NCBI GenBank assembly: GCA_946965045.2
Contig: OX337229.1
Coordinates: 4,712,001-4,776,000 of the forward strand
Origin: Epithemia pelagica
Lineage: Eukaryota > Bacillariophyta > Bacillariophyceae > Surirellales > Surirellaceae
DNA length: 64,000 bases
Reading direction: 5' to 3'
Under the pieces are notes generated by a model. The model did no database searches. It saw only the letters and a program-made list of their open reading frames with translations, and had not been told where the DNA came from. The position numbers were made by a program, and so were the translations under genes. This document shows, piece by piece, positions 36,913 to 48,055 of the stretch; positions within the stretch are counted from its first letter, which is position 1, and each line of letters opens with the position of its first letter.

Positions 36913-37730
36913 CGTGCGTATTGATGATTATTGAAAGAAGGATGTCGTCCGTCCGAAATCAATTGAAACAAATCTTATTGCAGTGACTCGTAACAAAGGA
37001 GTCTCTTGTAACTCCCACCACCAAATGGAGCGATCATCGGTTGAACTCCTCCGTTGGATTATACGTGGGCAAAAAGTGCAACCGACAGAAAACTCATCAG
37101 ATAACTTGTGCCCGCTCGCGCACCTTGTGCCGATCCAACTCTGACATAGGCTGTGATCTACTTTTTGGACTACACTACTGTATGCAATGACCGTTAGGAG
37201 CACTCCTACACATGCTGTTGCTGTGCGTGCACCGACACTGGTCTCAAATTTTTGTTCTCTCACAAAATGGCAATCTCCAAAGTTTTGCCTGGGGTGATTT
37301 GGTGATTGGTGATTTATACCTCGGTAGGAGTAGGACCTGACTCGTCCTATGAAACTCCGATGTGAAAATTAGAAAAAACATAATGACAAGATTCAGCCAT
37401 CTGAAAAACTTCCCTCCAACAACTATGACAACACTTTCACATGGAGAAGTGGGGTGTAAGTTGGGCGGTGCGCTTCGTTCCAGTTGCTTGCGGAAGCCGC
37501 AATTACCTCAAAGAAAATTCTGAGAAGCACATAGCTCTCAGATCTTGATGGTTACTTCATGTCTTTTTGCTCTGGGCAGTTCATTAACGAACTTATCATT
37601 GAGTTATTTATTTATTTGCTTTAGAGAAGAGCACAAACAATAGTGCGATAGATAGGGTTTGGGACATTTGCTGATCTCTCTCATGTTAAGCACAATTCGG
37701 GATCGTAACCATGACATCTCGGTTGACGTC
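36913..37730. other. intergenic, no supported gene
   Basis: 818 bp. A minus-strand frame at 36928-37263 lacks an ATG and has no domain. The motif TAGGAGTAGGAC occurs at 37325, one of several recurrences in the window. Low-complexity T/A-rich sequence fills 37560-37640. Confidence 0.35.
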
Positions 37731-38642
37731 TTACCCTGCTTTTGTCAAGGTTCGGATTCCTAAAAATACCAAAAGGCCCGAGAACCCCCATTGCAACGAG
37801 GATTCCTCCGCATAGACTTGAGCAAACTTCCCACCCGTGTAGGCCCCAATGCACGCACCAATCGCCAATGGGGGTGCGACCCGGAGAGCAACGTTACCCG
37901 CCTGGAAATGAGTCAGTGTCCCCGTGGCCGCAGGCAAGACCATGGCCGTCAAGGAAGTTGCCAGTGCCTGATAGTGATCGCAACTGGTAAATACAGTGAG
38001 AGCTGGGACAACGATAACTCCACCGCCAACACCAAACAGTCCAGCCATGAATCCCGATCCTAATCCGATTGCTGAGGCAGAAACCAAGCGAAGGCCAGTT
38101 TGTGTCGTGTCATTTCCGTTGTCTTTTATTGCTTCGGGTTGCTTGGTCGATGATTGATCCAACACGTACTTTTTGGCATGTACACCGGGAGCCATGATCA
38201 GCATCAGGACTCCTAGGGCGTATTTGAGAGAGCTCCCAGAAAGACTTGAAGCATATTTGGCACCATATCGTGCCGATACCATTCCAGTCAGTGCAATGGC
38301 GGCGGCCAAATCCCATTGGACGAATGTTGCATAGCTCCAACAACCAGCAAATCCAGTCGCCGCGACGGCGAAGAGTGATGTTCCATGAGCTTGATGCTGA
38401 GAGAGAGCCAACAGCGATCGACTTGTCATCAAGGGAATCATGACAAATCCTCCTCCCATCCCTGCTAGAGATCCCAAAACACCGGCAACCGTGCCGATTC
38501 CGAGACTCTTGGGCACGATCTTTGATGGCGAGTCATGAGGGGAACTTCCAGGTGGACTCGAAGTGAGCAGTCTCTTTGAGACCGTCCGGTGACTCCGAGC
38601 GATCAAGGAAGCTTGTCGTTGAAAAGCCGCAACCATCACCAT
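37731..38642 (-). CDS. TauE/SafE family anion exporter
   Basis: From ATG 38642 the protein has 303 residues; the open frame runs 59 codons further upstream but that part is not conserved-looking. Two homologous halves each start with the family glycine motif: AGMGGGFVMIPL (~45) and FGVGGGVIVVPAL (~180). Seven to eight hydrophobic helices are visible (TSLFAVAATGFAG, YALGVLMLIMAPG, TSLTAMVLPAATG, GLLVFLGIRTL). TauE/SafE proteins export sulfite, sulfoacetate or related organosulfonates. The N-terminus MVMVAAFQRQASLIARSHRTV is Arg-rich and amphipathic, which suggests a mitochondrial presequence. Substrate unknown. It is divergent from ISN1 with about 215 bp between ATGs. Confidence 0.82.
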   Translation of the reverse strand: MVMVAAFQRQASLIARSHRTVSKRLLTSSPPGSSPHDSPSKIVPKSLGIGTVAGVLGSLAGMGGGFVMIPLMTSRSLLALSQHQAHGTSLFAVAATGFAGCWSYATFVQWDLAAAIALTGMVSARYGAKYASSLSGSSLKYALGVLMLIMAPGVHAKKYVLDQSSTKQPEAIKDNGNDTTQTGLRLVSASAIGLGSGFMAGLFGVGGGVIVVPALTVFTSCDHYQALATSLTAMVLPAATGTLTHFQAGNVALRVAPPLAIGACIGAYTGGKFAQVYAEESSLQWGFSGLLVFLGIRTLTKAG

Positions 38643-38856
38643 TTTTGATTTGGAGAACAATTCGTGATGCACGAGAATCTTTTGCGGAACTTCGTCCGAA
38701 AGGAGATCAGTCGCACTTCCGACCCGCGAATGAAGAAGAAGAATCTTTTCCGTGACGAGAATCGTGATGTCAACACGACAGATGTGTGCAGATTCTTTGG
38801 TCCCATTATTCGCCGCCAAATAAAAGGTTCATGGTCAATGGAAACAAAGCAACAAC

Positions 38857-40460
38857 ATGTCGTTCTCTTCTCGACGCCGCAACTATCTCTTGACGCCCCA
38901 TAGACGGGATGGTCTGATCGAATGGTAGGTTTGCCTGACGTGGAAGCGGAGCACAGGTCGTCTTCTCTCACCGCTCATCTTCCAATGGATTTCCGCAGGA
39001 TGAAGTCGATGCTCCAACATTCGTTTGTTCTCGATGCGCTGGAAACAACTGCTGCCGACACTTTCTCCCATTTCGAAGTCCTTATCGAGGAACATCGACA
39101 AATGGAAGGATCCTCTCAGCCCAGTCGCCTCCAGCAGCTTGTTCCAACGATTGGTGTCTTTCATACGAGTTTGCCGCTGCGCGCCGCGTTCCAAATTTAC
39201 AATGACAAGCATCGTTTGACGAAGCGAAAGCACATCCAGATTAGTTTCAACGAACTTCGACATATTCTGAATCTTGCGCAGATAATTGCCATGCGACGCA
39301 TCGAGGTCCCTTATATGGAGCCATTCACGCTCCTCACTTCTTCATCGCGTGGAATGAATCTAGAAAAGATTCAAGCAGACGACGACGCAAGTTCTTCTAG
39401 CCCAACAGATGGAGTGATGGATACTAATGGGGATATGTACTCCTGCAAGTTCAATGGCCCCAAACTTATTTCCTTTGATGGCGACCAGACACTCTACTCG
39501 GATGGTTCAAACTTTGATGATAACCCCGAACTCGCAAGCTACATGGAACTCCTCTTAAAGCATGGCACAATTGTGGCTGTCGTTACTGCTGCTGGGTACG
39601 ATTATAAGGTCGAAAAATACGAGTTTCGCATTTCTGGTTTGCTGCAGTACTTCGCAAAGCAGAAACTGGCAGAGGACGAATGTGAGCGGTTCTATTTATT
39701 TGGTGGGGAGTGCAACTATTTGCTTCAACTTGGTGCTGACTATCATTTGCACCCTGTCAAAGAGGTCGGCCCTGGTGGGTGGATGACATCGACGCAGTAT
39801 CTACCAGATTCACCGGGAAACTGGGAGGAAGCCAAAATTAGCGCACTCCTGGATGTTGTGGAGAAAAAGGCCAACGCTGTGGTGGAGGACCTTGCCTTGC
39901 GTGGTCGTGTGATTAGAAAGAGGCGTGCAGTAGGCCTCGTTCCTACCCCAGATTCGGAAATAACGAGAGAAAGTTTGGATGAGGTAGTGTTGAGTTATCA
40001 GGAACAACTTCATGCCATGAACGGAGGAAAGGGTCCAGGTCTACCGTATTGTGCCTTTAACGGGGGTTCTGATGCGTGGGTGGACGTGGGAAATAAGAGG
40101 GTTGGTGTCCAGATATTGCAGTCATACCTTGGAATACAACAATCGGAGACCCTTCACATTGGCGATCAGTTCCTCAATACTGGTAACGATACGGCTGCAC
40201 GAGAGGTTTGTCCTTGCATATGGATCATCAATCCAAAAGAGACAACCTATGTTCTCAAGTCGATTCTGCGACTGGCTGGTGTTAACTTAGAAAAAGCGGC
40301 ACAGTCCCCTGCAGAAGAAGAAGGCAGTCTGGGCAATACAGGGGAAAATGGCTTGGTGCTGTCACCACAGTCTGTCGACTTCGGAGAAGTTCAACGAAGG
40401 GCTCAGGCAGCAAAGAAAATGGATGTATACACAGGCGAGCTAGTTAATCGTCCATCTTAA
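38857..40460 (+). CDS. ISN1: IMP-specific 5'-nucleotidase ISN1 (2 exons)
   Basis: Exon 1 38857-38924 (MSFSSRRRNYLLTPHRRDGL...), intron 38925-38998 (74 bp, GTAGGT...TTCCGCAG), exon 2 38999-40460, giving 509 residues. ISN1 is a Mg-dependent HAD-type phosphatase that converts IMP to inosine in purine salvage. The junction restores HRRDGLIEWMKSMLQHSFVL, matching the family's HRRDxFIxWxKxLLxxPFVL. Then IEEHRQ, LVPTIGVFHTSLPLR, the HAD motif ISFDGDQTLYSDG (nucleophile D in DGDQT) at ~180, CAFNGGSDAWVDVGNKRVGV and LHIGDQFLNTGNDTAAR with the late acidic HAD residues. Yeast ISN1 is ~450 residues. Without the intron the frame would lack the conserved N-terminus. Assignment is firm. Confidence 0.92.
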
Positions 40461-41312
40461 ACTCGATTTGTTGTCCCATCAAATAGCACCTTGTGATGTC
40501 CTGCCTTCTTTCTCCTTTTTTTATAGAACTTCATAAGCATTGACATGTTCCCCTACAATTCTTCGTTGTTGAAAAGCGCTGCTCGTTTTTGCAGGTGAAT
40601 TCATTTCATTTTATTACATGAACCCTCATAGGTCCCAAACCTTTTCACAGTAGACGATGAAGCCCAGGCACTCCTGCATTGCTTATCAACCCTCGTTTCC
40701 TAAGAGGCTTGAACTCTGTCTTAGTCATCAGTCTCGTTCCAACATCGGTTCTTCCGTTTATGGTGTTAGTATCAGTCAATGACGACAGCATTTCGGGTAT
40801 CGAATACTGGACTGCCTTGTTGACAAAAGATATTTCCATGTTTCCTTCTTTTCGGACCTTCGGGTTGTATTCCAAAGCTGATGTTGGACCGTCCAGCTTA
40901 TGGGCGGGACACCGCAAGGATATTTTACAGGAGCAGAAAAGTCTTCGCACTATTGTTGAGTTCAAGTCGTTGCAGCTTTTCCTCTTCTGGGAACGTAGAC
41001 TTCGCCGTATTAGTCGAAGCAGCAGTCTACGGTTGTCCTTTCCTGATGCACACCGCATTACCACGATTGTTTAAGAAAACGAAGTGGAAAAGGAGGAAGA
41101 ACGAGAAGAAAAAGATGAAAGACGGTGCGTTGCTTGTAAAAACCGAATAGCTCCAATCCCAATAAGGAAAACAACGATCTGAAGAGGAAACACAAACACT
41201 GTGACTGCCGACAAGGAATGCTAAGTCGCTCTGCTGACAGTGTCTGCCATGACGACGTTTGGGGTTGGAGGGGGCATTTTACCAGTCGAAACACAGTAAG
41301 AAGAAGCCATCT
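40461..41312. other. intergenic between convergent genes; no supported gene
   Basis: 852 bp. Frames of 130-139 codons exist on both strands over 40645-41074 (minus starts at a GTG; plus MLINPRFLRGLNSV...), but neither shows a domain, and both cannot be real. The purine-rich run at 41070-41125 (GAAAAGGAGGAAGAACGAGA) is notable as low complexity. Confidence 0.35.
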
Positions 41313-42723
41313 CTAGGATTCTTTCTTCAAGTGTCCATTTTCGATTCGTCGATCAACAAGAGATCGCCTTGGTGTAATTATATCAAAGCACCAAATATTG
41401 AGAACCTTGCACATCTCGTCAACAATGACGGCAAATTTGACGGCCAGATATGTCATCGCAGAGGAGGCATAAATGAGCAAAAAATTTTCCGTTGCGACGC
41501 CATGTTTGATCCAACCCAAACAAACACCGAGAGAAAACATGACAAGGGGAAGTAAAATCCAGCGCTTCTTTACTTCAAATGAGGTTTCAGTGACATGAGC
41601 GATCATGAGTGCAGTTGTCATTTCGACATAGAGCGCTGCACAAAGGTGCAATGACGTTCGTGGCATTGACAACCAGATATCCAAATCCACGTATCCAACC
41701 ACAAAAGAGCAAACAAAAAGTGTGACAAAAGGAATCAGTTTGCTTATGGGCGACTTGGTTGGATATGACTTTGCAACGAAGAAAATCTTGGATATCAGTT
41801 CGGGGACAAACAAAATTGAAACAAGCAGTAAAATAATCTCCGAGTCACTCATGGAAGTCGGCAGCCACTCAACCAGGCGTAAGGGCGTCATACTCCCTAC
41901 AGCTGGTACAACTATATTGTCCCAGATAGTAGATTGTTGCCATATTCCTGGTCCATACCACCATGAGACTACGTTCGCAACAATCCCCATAAGTAGTCCT
42001 TCGTTGGGACCATTTATGATCGGCATGATCAGTTCTCCCGTGTGATATTCTTCCCATGTGCTCATAAAGAAGACCGTGTATGGCAAGAAAATACAAATAA
42101 AACATTGCCAAGAATCTTTTCGAGGGTCAAGCATAAAACAAATGATCCAATTGCCTGATCCAAAGATATTATTGATAGCATCGATTCCATGATCAAATAG
42201 TAATCCAAGTGGACTGCTGCTTTTTGTTCGTTGGGCCTGCTTGCCATCCATATTGTCCAACGTCTGGTAGCAAAGAATTGCGATAGCGTTCCAAAAGAAA
42301 ACCCAACGAGGAAGTTCCGTCATTTCCAAACCTGGGGAATAGAACCAGGCAATACTATAGGCTGTGCAAGATAAAATATTCTCATGAGTCAATGCCAGAA
42401 CATAACGAGTGTGTCAAGTAAATTTCGTGCTTACCGGATATCATGAAACTAAGGCCAATCAAAGTGATTAAGTTTGGCGCCAGCCATCGAGGAGTTAGTC
42501 GTTGTACGCAAAACGAGGCGAACGGGGACAACACATAATGATAAACAAGAGAGAGATCCTTTCCTCGATAGCGAAAGTGTGGGAGGTTCTTCGCAGCTTC
42601 GTTGGACAGAAAGTAGAACCGTTGAGTCGTCTCGGTGTCGTCCATCCAGTCTCCCTTGTAGTCACCCTCCTCGCTATGATTAGAACTGATTCGAGGGCCC
42701 TTCACCTGCCCTGGTTGAACCAT
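41313..42723 (-). CDS. CDP-alcohol phosphotransferase (ethanolamine/choline phosphotransferase) (2 exons)
   Basis: Exons 42723-42435 and 42361-41313 with a 73-bp intron (42362-42434, GTAAGC...TTGCACAG) give 445 residues. This integral ER/Golgi enzyme transfers phosphoethanolamine or phosphocholine from the CDP-alcohol to diacylglycerol, the last Kennedy-pathway step. Conserved LPHFRYRGKDLSLVYHY and LTPRWLAPNLITLIGL at the N-terminus, then the CDP-binding motif at ~140: DGKQAQRTKSSSPLGLLFDHGID. The motif is normally DG-x2-AR-x8-G-x3-D-x3-D; here the Arg after Ala is Gln, with an Arg one position later. Eight to ten helices follow. Substrate choice (ethanolamine or choline) is not decidable. 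Confidence 0.9.
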
Positions 42724-42993
42724 TTTGAATCCCCGACAGCAATGTGGAAATCTGGAGGGATTTTGGATGAGATGATTCGAGAATGCCGATGATGCCCCGT
42801 GGCCACGTTTTGATCGCACTTTCCTCTTTTCGATCGCATATGGGTAACAGCGGTCATGGTCTTCTCTTGAAGAATCATTTTTTCACTTTTCGCGTAGAGA
42901 GAAAAAACAGCTGGATCAAAGAGCTTCAAGCCCTTGTGAACTTGTTACTCCTACCACGAAGCTATCTATTCGATTGTCGTTTCACGACGTAAA

Positions 42994-44436
42994 ATGCAGA
43001 AGATATCCTTGTTTGGGATGCAATTCACGATATGGCGTATCGTGCTGATATGCGTTGTCACTCTACTAGTGCCGACTTTGGCTGCTTCGGACAGCGAAAT
43101 CATGAAGAGGAGTCTGGCCGTTCGACACGGTGGCATCCAACCCGCAAGTCTTGTAAACCATGACCGAATATCAGCAAATTGTCTGCAAGAGAGTCTGTCT
43201 CACCAGAACAACAACTCCATAAGGCGTTCCGCTGGCTGTTGTCGCAGCAAGCATTTCACTCCACGAAAACAAGAACGATCCTGGCGACAATCAATGAATC
43301 ACGACGAAAGACCAGTCCGAAAAGGCTCCTTGCAATATGCAGTTCGCGTGGGATTGGCAGGGGGTCTCGCTGGAGCGGCGGGTACAGCAGTTCTTTTTCC
43401 AATGGATACGGCTAAAACCTTGCGCCAGGCCAATCCGTCGACCTACAAAAGTGTCATGTCTGCCTTGTTGGGACTTTGTCACAGCAACGGGCGATGGCAT
43501 ATCAACCGTGTCTACAGGGGAATCATACCCTCTGCATTAGGGGCAATACCATCATCTGCCTTGTACTTTGGAGCTTACGAATCAATGAAGGCAGTCATGC
43601 GGCAGGCTACCTGCGCCGATTCGTCGACAACCAGAGGCAGAGTCCTGGTGCATTCCTTGTCAGCAGCCTCGGGAAATGTTCTGAGTAGCTGTATATTTGT
43701 TCCAAAGGAAGCAATCAAGCAACAAATGCAGTATCTGGGAAATGCAAACATACTCCAAGCCTCGGTTGAATTGTGCAAGAGCAAGGGAATTCGAGGGCTG
43801 TATTCTGGTTACAGGGCAACTCTACTTCGAAACATTCCCACTGCTGCGTTAAGATTTACTTTGTACGAAGAGTTGAAGCACCTATGGCTCTCGAAAGCGT
43901 CAGCAGATGAAACATGCTCGTCACTGTTTAACTGGGAGCTATTTGGGGCAGGTGCACTTGCCGGTGTCGCGGCCAGCGCATTCAGTAAGACATGAATATT
44001 TTGTAACTGGTTCTTTTTGATCTTTTCCAAAGGATCCCTCATTGACATTTTCAATCTTCTCTTTTCAGTGACTCCAATCGATGTTCTAAAGACGAGAATT
44101 GCTACTGGAACTTGTCCTACGGATATGTCAAGCTGCGTTGTTCATGTAATCAAAGAAACTGGCTTTGGGTCACTTTACGCCGGAGCTGGGTCTCGAATGC
44201 TCTTGAGTGGAGCCTTTTCGGCCATTGGATTTGGAGTATTTGAGGCCTCGAAAAAGTGGTTGAGAGTCTCAGATGATGTGACAATGAAAGAGGCTGCCAC
44301 AAAGGAACCAGTGTTTTCGTCTCCTCAGAGATTACTGGATCACGCCTGCACAGACGCTCTTGTAGAATCAGTCGATACATCCAACAACTGTCCAGAACAA
44401 GATACACGAGAACGAAGGATACAAAAGATATGGTAG
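42994..44436 (+). CDS. SLC25 carrier resembling SAM transporters, with N-terminal signal peptide (2 exons)
   Basis: Exons 42994-43984 and 44069-44436, intron 43985-44068 (84 bp, GTAAGA...CTTTTCAG), 452 residues. Three tandem ~100-residue repeats each carry the Px[DE]xx[KR] signature: LFPMDTAKTLRQ, FVPKEAIKQQMQ and TPIDVLKTRIA. The second, PKEAIKQ, resembles the PxEVVKQ form in S-adenosylmethionine carriers (SLC25A26/SAMC), as do YRGIIPSALGAIPSSALYFGAYE and LLRNIPTAALRFTLYEELK. The unusual feature is the N-terminus: a hydrophobic signal sequence (IWRIVLICVVTLLVPTLAAS) plus ~80 residues before the first repeat. Mitochondrial carriers normally lack this, so a plastid-envelope or endomembrane location is likelier. 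Substrate is inferred from motif resemblance only. Confidence 0.8.
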
Positions 44437-44491
44437 TATCGTTGTTTGCCTTTATGATGTTCTTAGTCGGAGAGGAGTTTGTCAATATGTA

Positions 44492-46040
44492 TTAGGCGTT
44501 CACCGCAATGTCATTATCTTGACTGGGTTTGTACACGGCATCATGCGTTCGTACGGATCTTAAGCCTGGAGAGAGATTCGAAGGTGTGCTCTCAATCACA
44601 TGGAATTGATCCAGATCAACTGTCATTTCTTGATTTTGAATTTGCAGACATGGGGCAAAGCTCGCATCTTTATCCCACACAATATCTTCGTATCTATACG
44701 ACTGCAGAGCTTGAAAAGTCCCTGAAACAAGAGGATCGATAGCCTCTACAACACAAATCACTTCTGATATCTCCTCCTCGAAATACTTTTTCAAGTCCTC
44801 AAAGTTTTGCAAAGGAAATATTGGCGGCTCAAGGTCTGCATCAGTCAATGACAAATGAGTGTTTTCAACCTGATAGTTTTCTTTCGATTCAATCATCTTC
44901 TGATACCGAACATGCTTTAGCCATAGGTCATGTGTTCCTGAATACTCTGTTAGGTTCCCTATTATTCTTTGTCAGTGAAAGAGAAAATCGAAGTACGATA
45001 CGTACCAAATAGTTCACCACAAATGGGACATGCAAAGTCGTCTCTCGAACCTGTCGCTGCATCGGCCATACGTAGATTGAGACCGTACAGATTCCTTGGT
45101 GTTTCGACAGCTGGATGTAACAAGCTGTAAACATCAATATGATGCGTGACAACGGTGGGGAGTGACAAGAAAAGGAAGCCTCCAAGCTCGTCGTCGGGCT
45201 GCAAAACACGAAGCGGTTGTGGCACAGGTCGAGTCTTTCGCACTGCGTAAAGTCGAATATGGGCCTCGACAACCGGATGTGCGGCATCAACGTCGAATAT
45301 GCGAATTTGAAAGCGAACCTGACGATCTTGGGACACATTCACAATTGCTTTATTCGACAAGACAACCTGAACAGCTCTTGCCTCACATCTTCCCAATCGA
45401 TTGTAGAAGAAGGCAAACAAAAAGGCATTGAACAACATAGACCAGACCATCTGAAGATATATGATAAAGACAATGGACCCACACCCAGTCTCAAAGAAGG
45501 CGTTCACGCCATTGGGCAATCCATAGCCAACGGTTGTGCAGGTTTCGAGTGAGAAGGCAAAGGCAGGACCAAACTCGATTGGGTTGCCTTCGGTTCCGAG
45601 TCCACAATTTACTTCAAGATCATTTCGATCGATAGCAACATAGACAGCTGCAAAAACGATAATCATTAACGTCCATACTCCAATCAGGATAAACAAGGTC
45701 GTATACGTAGGTTGCCTCAACAGAACATGGAACCAATCATGTCGCACTAGATTGAAAACAGACCAGCTAAGTGAAATCAAACTCCCAAGTAAGCGAAATG
45801 GCAAGGCACAGAAACACTGCCGAATGAGGACACTCACCCTTTGTTATGGGAAACTCTGACTTTATTTTTACTTTGATGAAAGAAAAGACCGCGTTTGACC
45901 AAGCGTGGTATTTCTGGAGCAACCGTTGATTGGGAGCCTGACCTTGATTGGTGGCTGGTTTTGCCATTGCTTTGAGTCCGTATTACTCCAGCATCAATGG
46001 CTTGAGCATGGTCGCTCACGGATCTAATTAGGTCAGACAT
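44492..46040 (-). CDS. inward-rectifier-type (Kir) potassium channel with C-terminal zinc-finger-like segment (3 exons)
   Basis: Exons 46040-45838, 45766-45006 and 44958-44492; introns of 71 bp (GTGAGT...CACTTAG) and 47 bp (GTACGT...AATAATAG); 476 residues. Two transmembrane helices (YTTLFILIGVWTLMIIVFAAVYV; IVFIIYLQMVWSMLFNAFLFAFFY) flank a pore loop with the filter TCTTVGYG. The cytoplasmic domain RCEARAVQVVLSNKAIVNVS...VRFQIRIFDVDAAHPVVEAHIRLY is the Kir immunoglobulin-like fold. After it comes DDFACPICGELFG joined by the second splice to NLTEYSGTHDLWLKHV, a C-x2-C...H...H pattern not expected in Kir channels, then an acidic tail. The usual slide-helix region is in exon 1 (KRGLFFHQSKNKVRVSHNKG). 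The second intron is very short; an alternative acceptor cannot be excluded. Confidence 0.82.
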
Positions 46041-46582
46041 CACGAACCGCAGATCTATAACAGACGTTTACGCCAATGGATTTCCATAGTGCATCGGTAT
46101 CAAATCGTTGTCGGAACCAAATGGCTTTCGTCGTCGGCCAAAAGATGAGAACGCATTTTTTGCAGAAGACAAATATAGTTTGGATTTTTGGATGCGTCTG
46201 ACATCGGCGATTGGCGATCCATTTGCTAACCTTACCTAATTAGAGCTCTACTCTCTCTACTACAAGCTAGTATTAGAGAGGCATTCTAAGATCTACTCTA
46301 CTTAGAGAGCATGAGAAGACTCTTTAGCTTGTGGTGTTGGGGTTTGGGGGTGATGGTCTGGATTTGGGGGCAAACATTTTAGGAGTTAGGGTGTAAAGGA
46401 GTTTCACATTCACATAATATTCCCTCTAGCTAGGAGTAGGTTAGTAAGAGAGAGTTGGATGCGATGTCCAAATCCAATACATGATCCTACTCCTATTATT
46501 TATTCCAAAGGTGTTTCTATCGTTGATTGTCCGACACATCATGGAGCTGTGTATCGTTTGTGGGTGACCTTCGTTTCAAAAT
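46041..46582. repeat. intergenic region with a small TAGGAGTAGG/CCTACTCCTA inverted-repeat unit
   Basis: Between the Kir start and the stop of the next gene. Around 46240-46310 the sequence is CTCTACT/CTAG-rich. At about 46433-46442 TAGGAGTAGG is mirrored by CCTACTCCTA at about 46484-46495, a perfect 10-bp inverted repeat about 60 bp apart. A related unit occurs at about 57640-57710. No gene seen. Confidence 0.35.
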
Positions 46583-48055
46583 CTAAAGGTAGATGCCTAT
46601 CGCCATGAACAGGAGCGTGTACACAACATGCTGCGCCATATGTAAATAGAACGCGGCCCTCGACGGGTCTTTGCTTCGCAGAGATAGACCGACGTATAGA
46701 ACCGCGCCCACGATCGTGTACAAGACAATCAGCACATTTCCCGTCCAAGGTGGCAAAATAAGCAACTGCACGAAAGCAATAACCGCCGGTACACTGTAAA
46801 TTGCGACGGTAGTACTCCTCGAAAAGAAGTTGTTTGAGGCAAACATTGCCGTTGGCCGAGATACCTCGTCTTCCGACCATCGGTTTCCTTGGTCGCCAAT
46901 GTTGTTCCTGGATCGTTGATCTTGTCCCTCCACAACCTCAAGGACACGCCAGAGAAGACAGACAAGCACCAACCCGAGCCACATATCTACAGAATAGTGA
47001 AACCCTTCATATATCTCGACCATATAGTCAAGAACAACCATTGTCCATAGTGCACCGCAAAAGACAGGATCATTTGAAATGGACGCCGAAATACAAGCCA
47101 GAGTGCAAGTGACAGTTGCATGCCCACTAATGATCAAATCATTGCACCCTCCGTTGCTGGACGGAAGAATTCCCACCCACAACCAATCCGCCCACTCCTT
47201 AGGTGGGGGATATGGAAAGTGCTCCATATAGCAACGTTTATTCTGGCTTGGTAGGACAGTTGTAACAAAGCTTATGGTTCGAATTGTCCGAGCCACTGCC
47301 AGTGTCATGACGGCCCGTAATCCAAGCGAGTAGAGTCGCCTCCTCTCGTAAACTTCTGCCAAGATAAAGGAAACACCCAGACAAGCCACAAGAGCTCCTT
47401 GTACATTCCAGAGTCGTCGCAACCCAACCACTTCGTGCTTCTTCAAACCGTTTACTAACATGTGAATGACATTGCGACCGTTGTCTTGGAGAGGAGGCGG
47501 TGCTGTTCGCTGGCTTTGACCAGCCTCAAACGTAGCAGAGACAACCCACACCAAAAAGTTTTCGGTCAGCAGGACAACCACCAGCACTAAAGTGCCAAGC
47601 AAAACAGGAGAGGGGCTACCCTTGAATTGCCTTGTCGACTGATTGGGGGACGGCATGGTGCTCAAACTAAATGCTACGATGCAAGCGGCGGCCACACCAA
47701 ATCCAAACACCGACGGAAGTTGCGCAAAAGTAGTTGTCGCCACAACCGCACCAGGTAACAGCCGTTGGTCCCATGAACGAACAGTTGCCGCGCGGATGAA
47801 ACAAGTCACAACTGGAAGCAACGTAAGAATACGGAGGATCCATATCTTTGGATGATCCGACCAGTAGGCTACGCCACAGAGAAATATTAGGGAAGCAGAC
47901 GCCCCTGTAAGTGTTTTTCCTACCGGAAAAGTGACACGTCTTGAAGAGGCCTTTGGTTTCTCGTCCTCCAAAGCTGGCGTATCTTTTTCATCGCCATTTT
48001 GCTGTGCATTGATGCTGGCAGCAGCATCTCCCCGTCGGCGGACATCCATCGACAT
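46583..48055 (-). CDS. sphingomyelin-synthase/PAP2-like membrane enzyme
   Basis: 490 residues, about ten hydrophobic helices. The C-terminal half carries the SMS/PAP2 catalytic signature: GGCNDLIISGHATVTCT (~305) corresponding to CGDxxxSGHT, and YEGFHYSVDMWLG (~355) corresponding to HYTxDV, with the two His and one Asp of the triad present. Such enzymes transfer a phospho-headgroup between phospholipid and ceramide (sphingomyelin or inositol-phosphoceramide synthase) or hydrolyse lipid phosphates. The basic, Ser-rich N-terminal ~45 residues face the cytosol; no plastid presequence. An unusually long middle region with extra helices precedes the catalytic domain. Substrate unknown. Start ATG 48055. 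Confidence 0.75.
   Translation of the reverse strand: MSMDVRRRGDAAASINAQQNGDEKDTPALEDEKPKASSRRVTFPVGKTLTGASASLIFLCGVAYWSDHPKIWILRILTLLPVVTCFIRAATVRSWDQRLLPGAVVATTTFAQLPSVFGFGVAAACIVAFSLSTMPSPNQSTRQFKGSPSPVLLGTLVLVVVLLTENFLVWVVSATFEAGQSQRTAPPPLQDNGRNVIHMLVNGLKKHEVVGLRRLWNVQGALVACLGVSFILAEVYERRRLYSLGLRAVMTLAVARTIRTISFVTTVLPSQNKRCYMEHFPYPPPKEWADWLWVGILPSSNGGCNDLIISGHATVTCTLACISASISNDPVFCGALWTMVVLDYMVEIYEGFHYSVDMWLGLVLVCLLWRVLEVVEGQDQRSRNNIGDQGNRWSEDEVSRPTAMFASNNFFSRSTTVAIYSVPAVIAFVQLLILPPWTGNVLIVLYTIVGAVLYVGLSLRSKDPSRAAFYLHMAQHVVYTLLFMAIGIYL

Noticed and set aside
36928-37263. 111-codon minus-strand frame upstream of the four-helix membrane protein
   Set aside because: Starts at a GTG, has no domain and cannot be joined convincingly to the downstream gene.
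40645-41074. Overlapping 131-139-codon frames on both strands between ISN1 and the phosphotransferase gene
   Set aside because: The minus frame has no ATG at its start, neither has a recognisable domain, and they exclude each other.
45767-45837. Kir protein starting MSVLIRQCFCALPF from the frame at 45837
   Set aside because: This is read-through of the 71-bp first intron from a GTG; splicing from the upstream ATG exon restores the cytoplasmic N-terminus.
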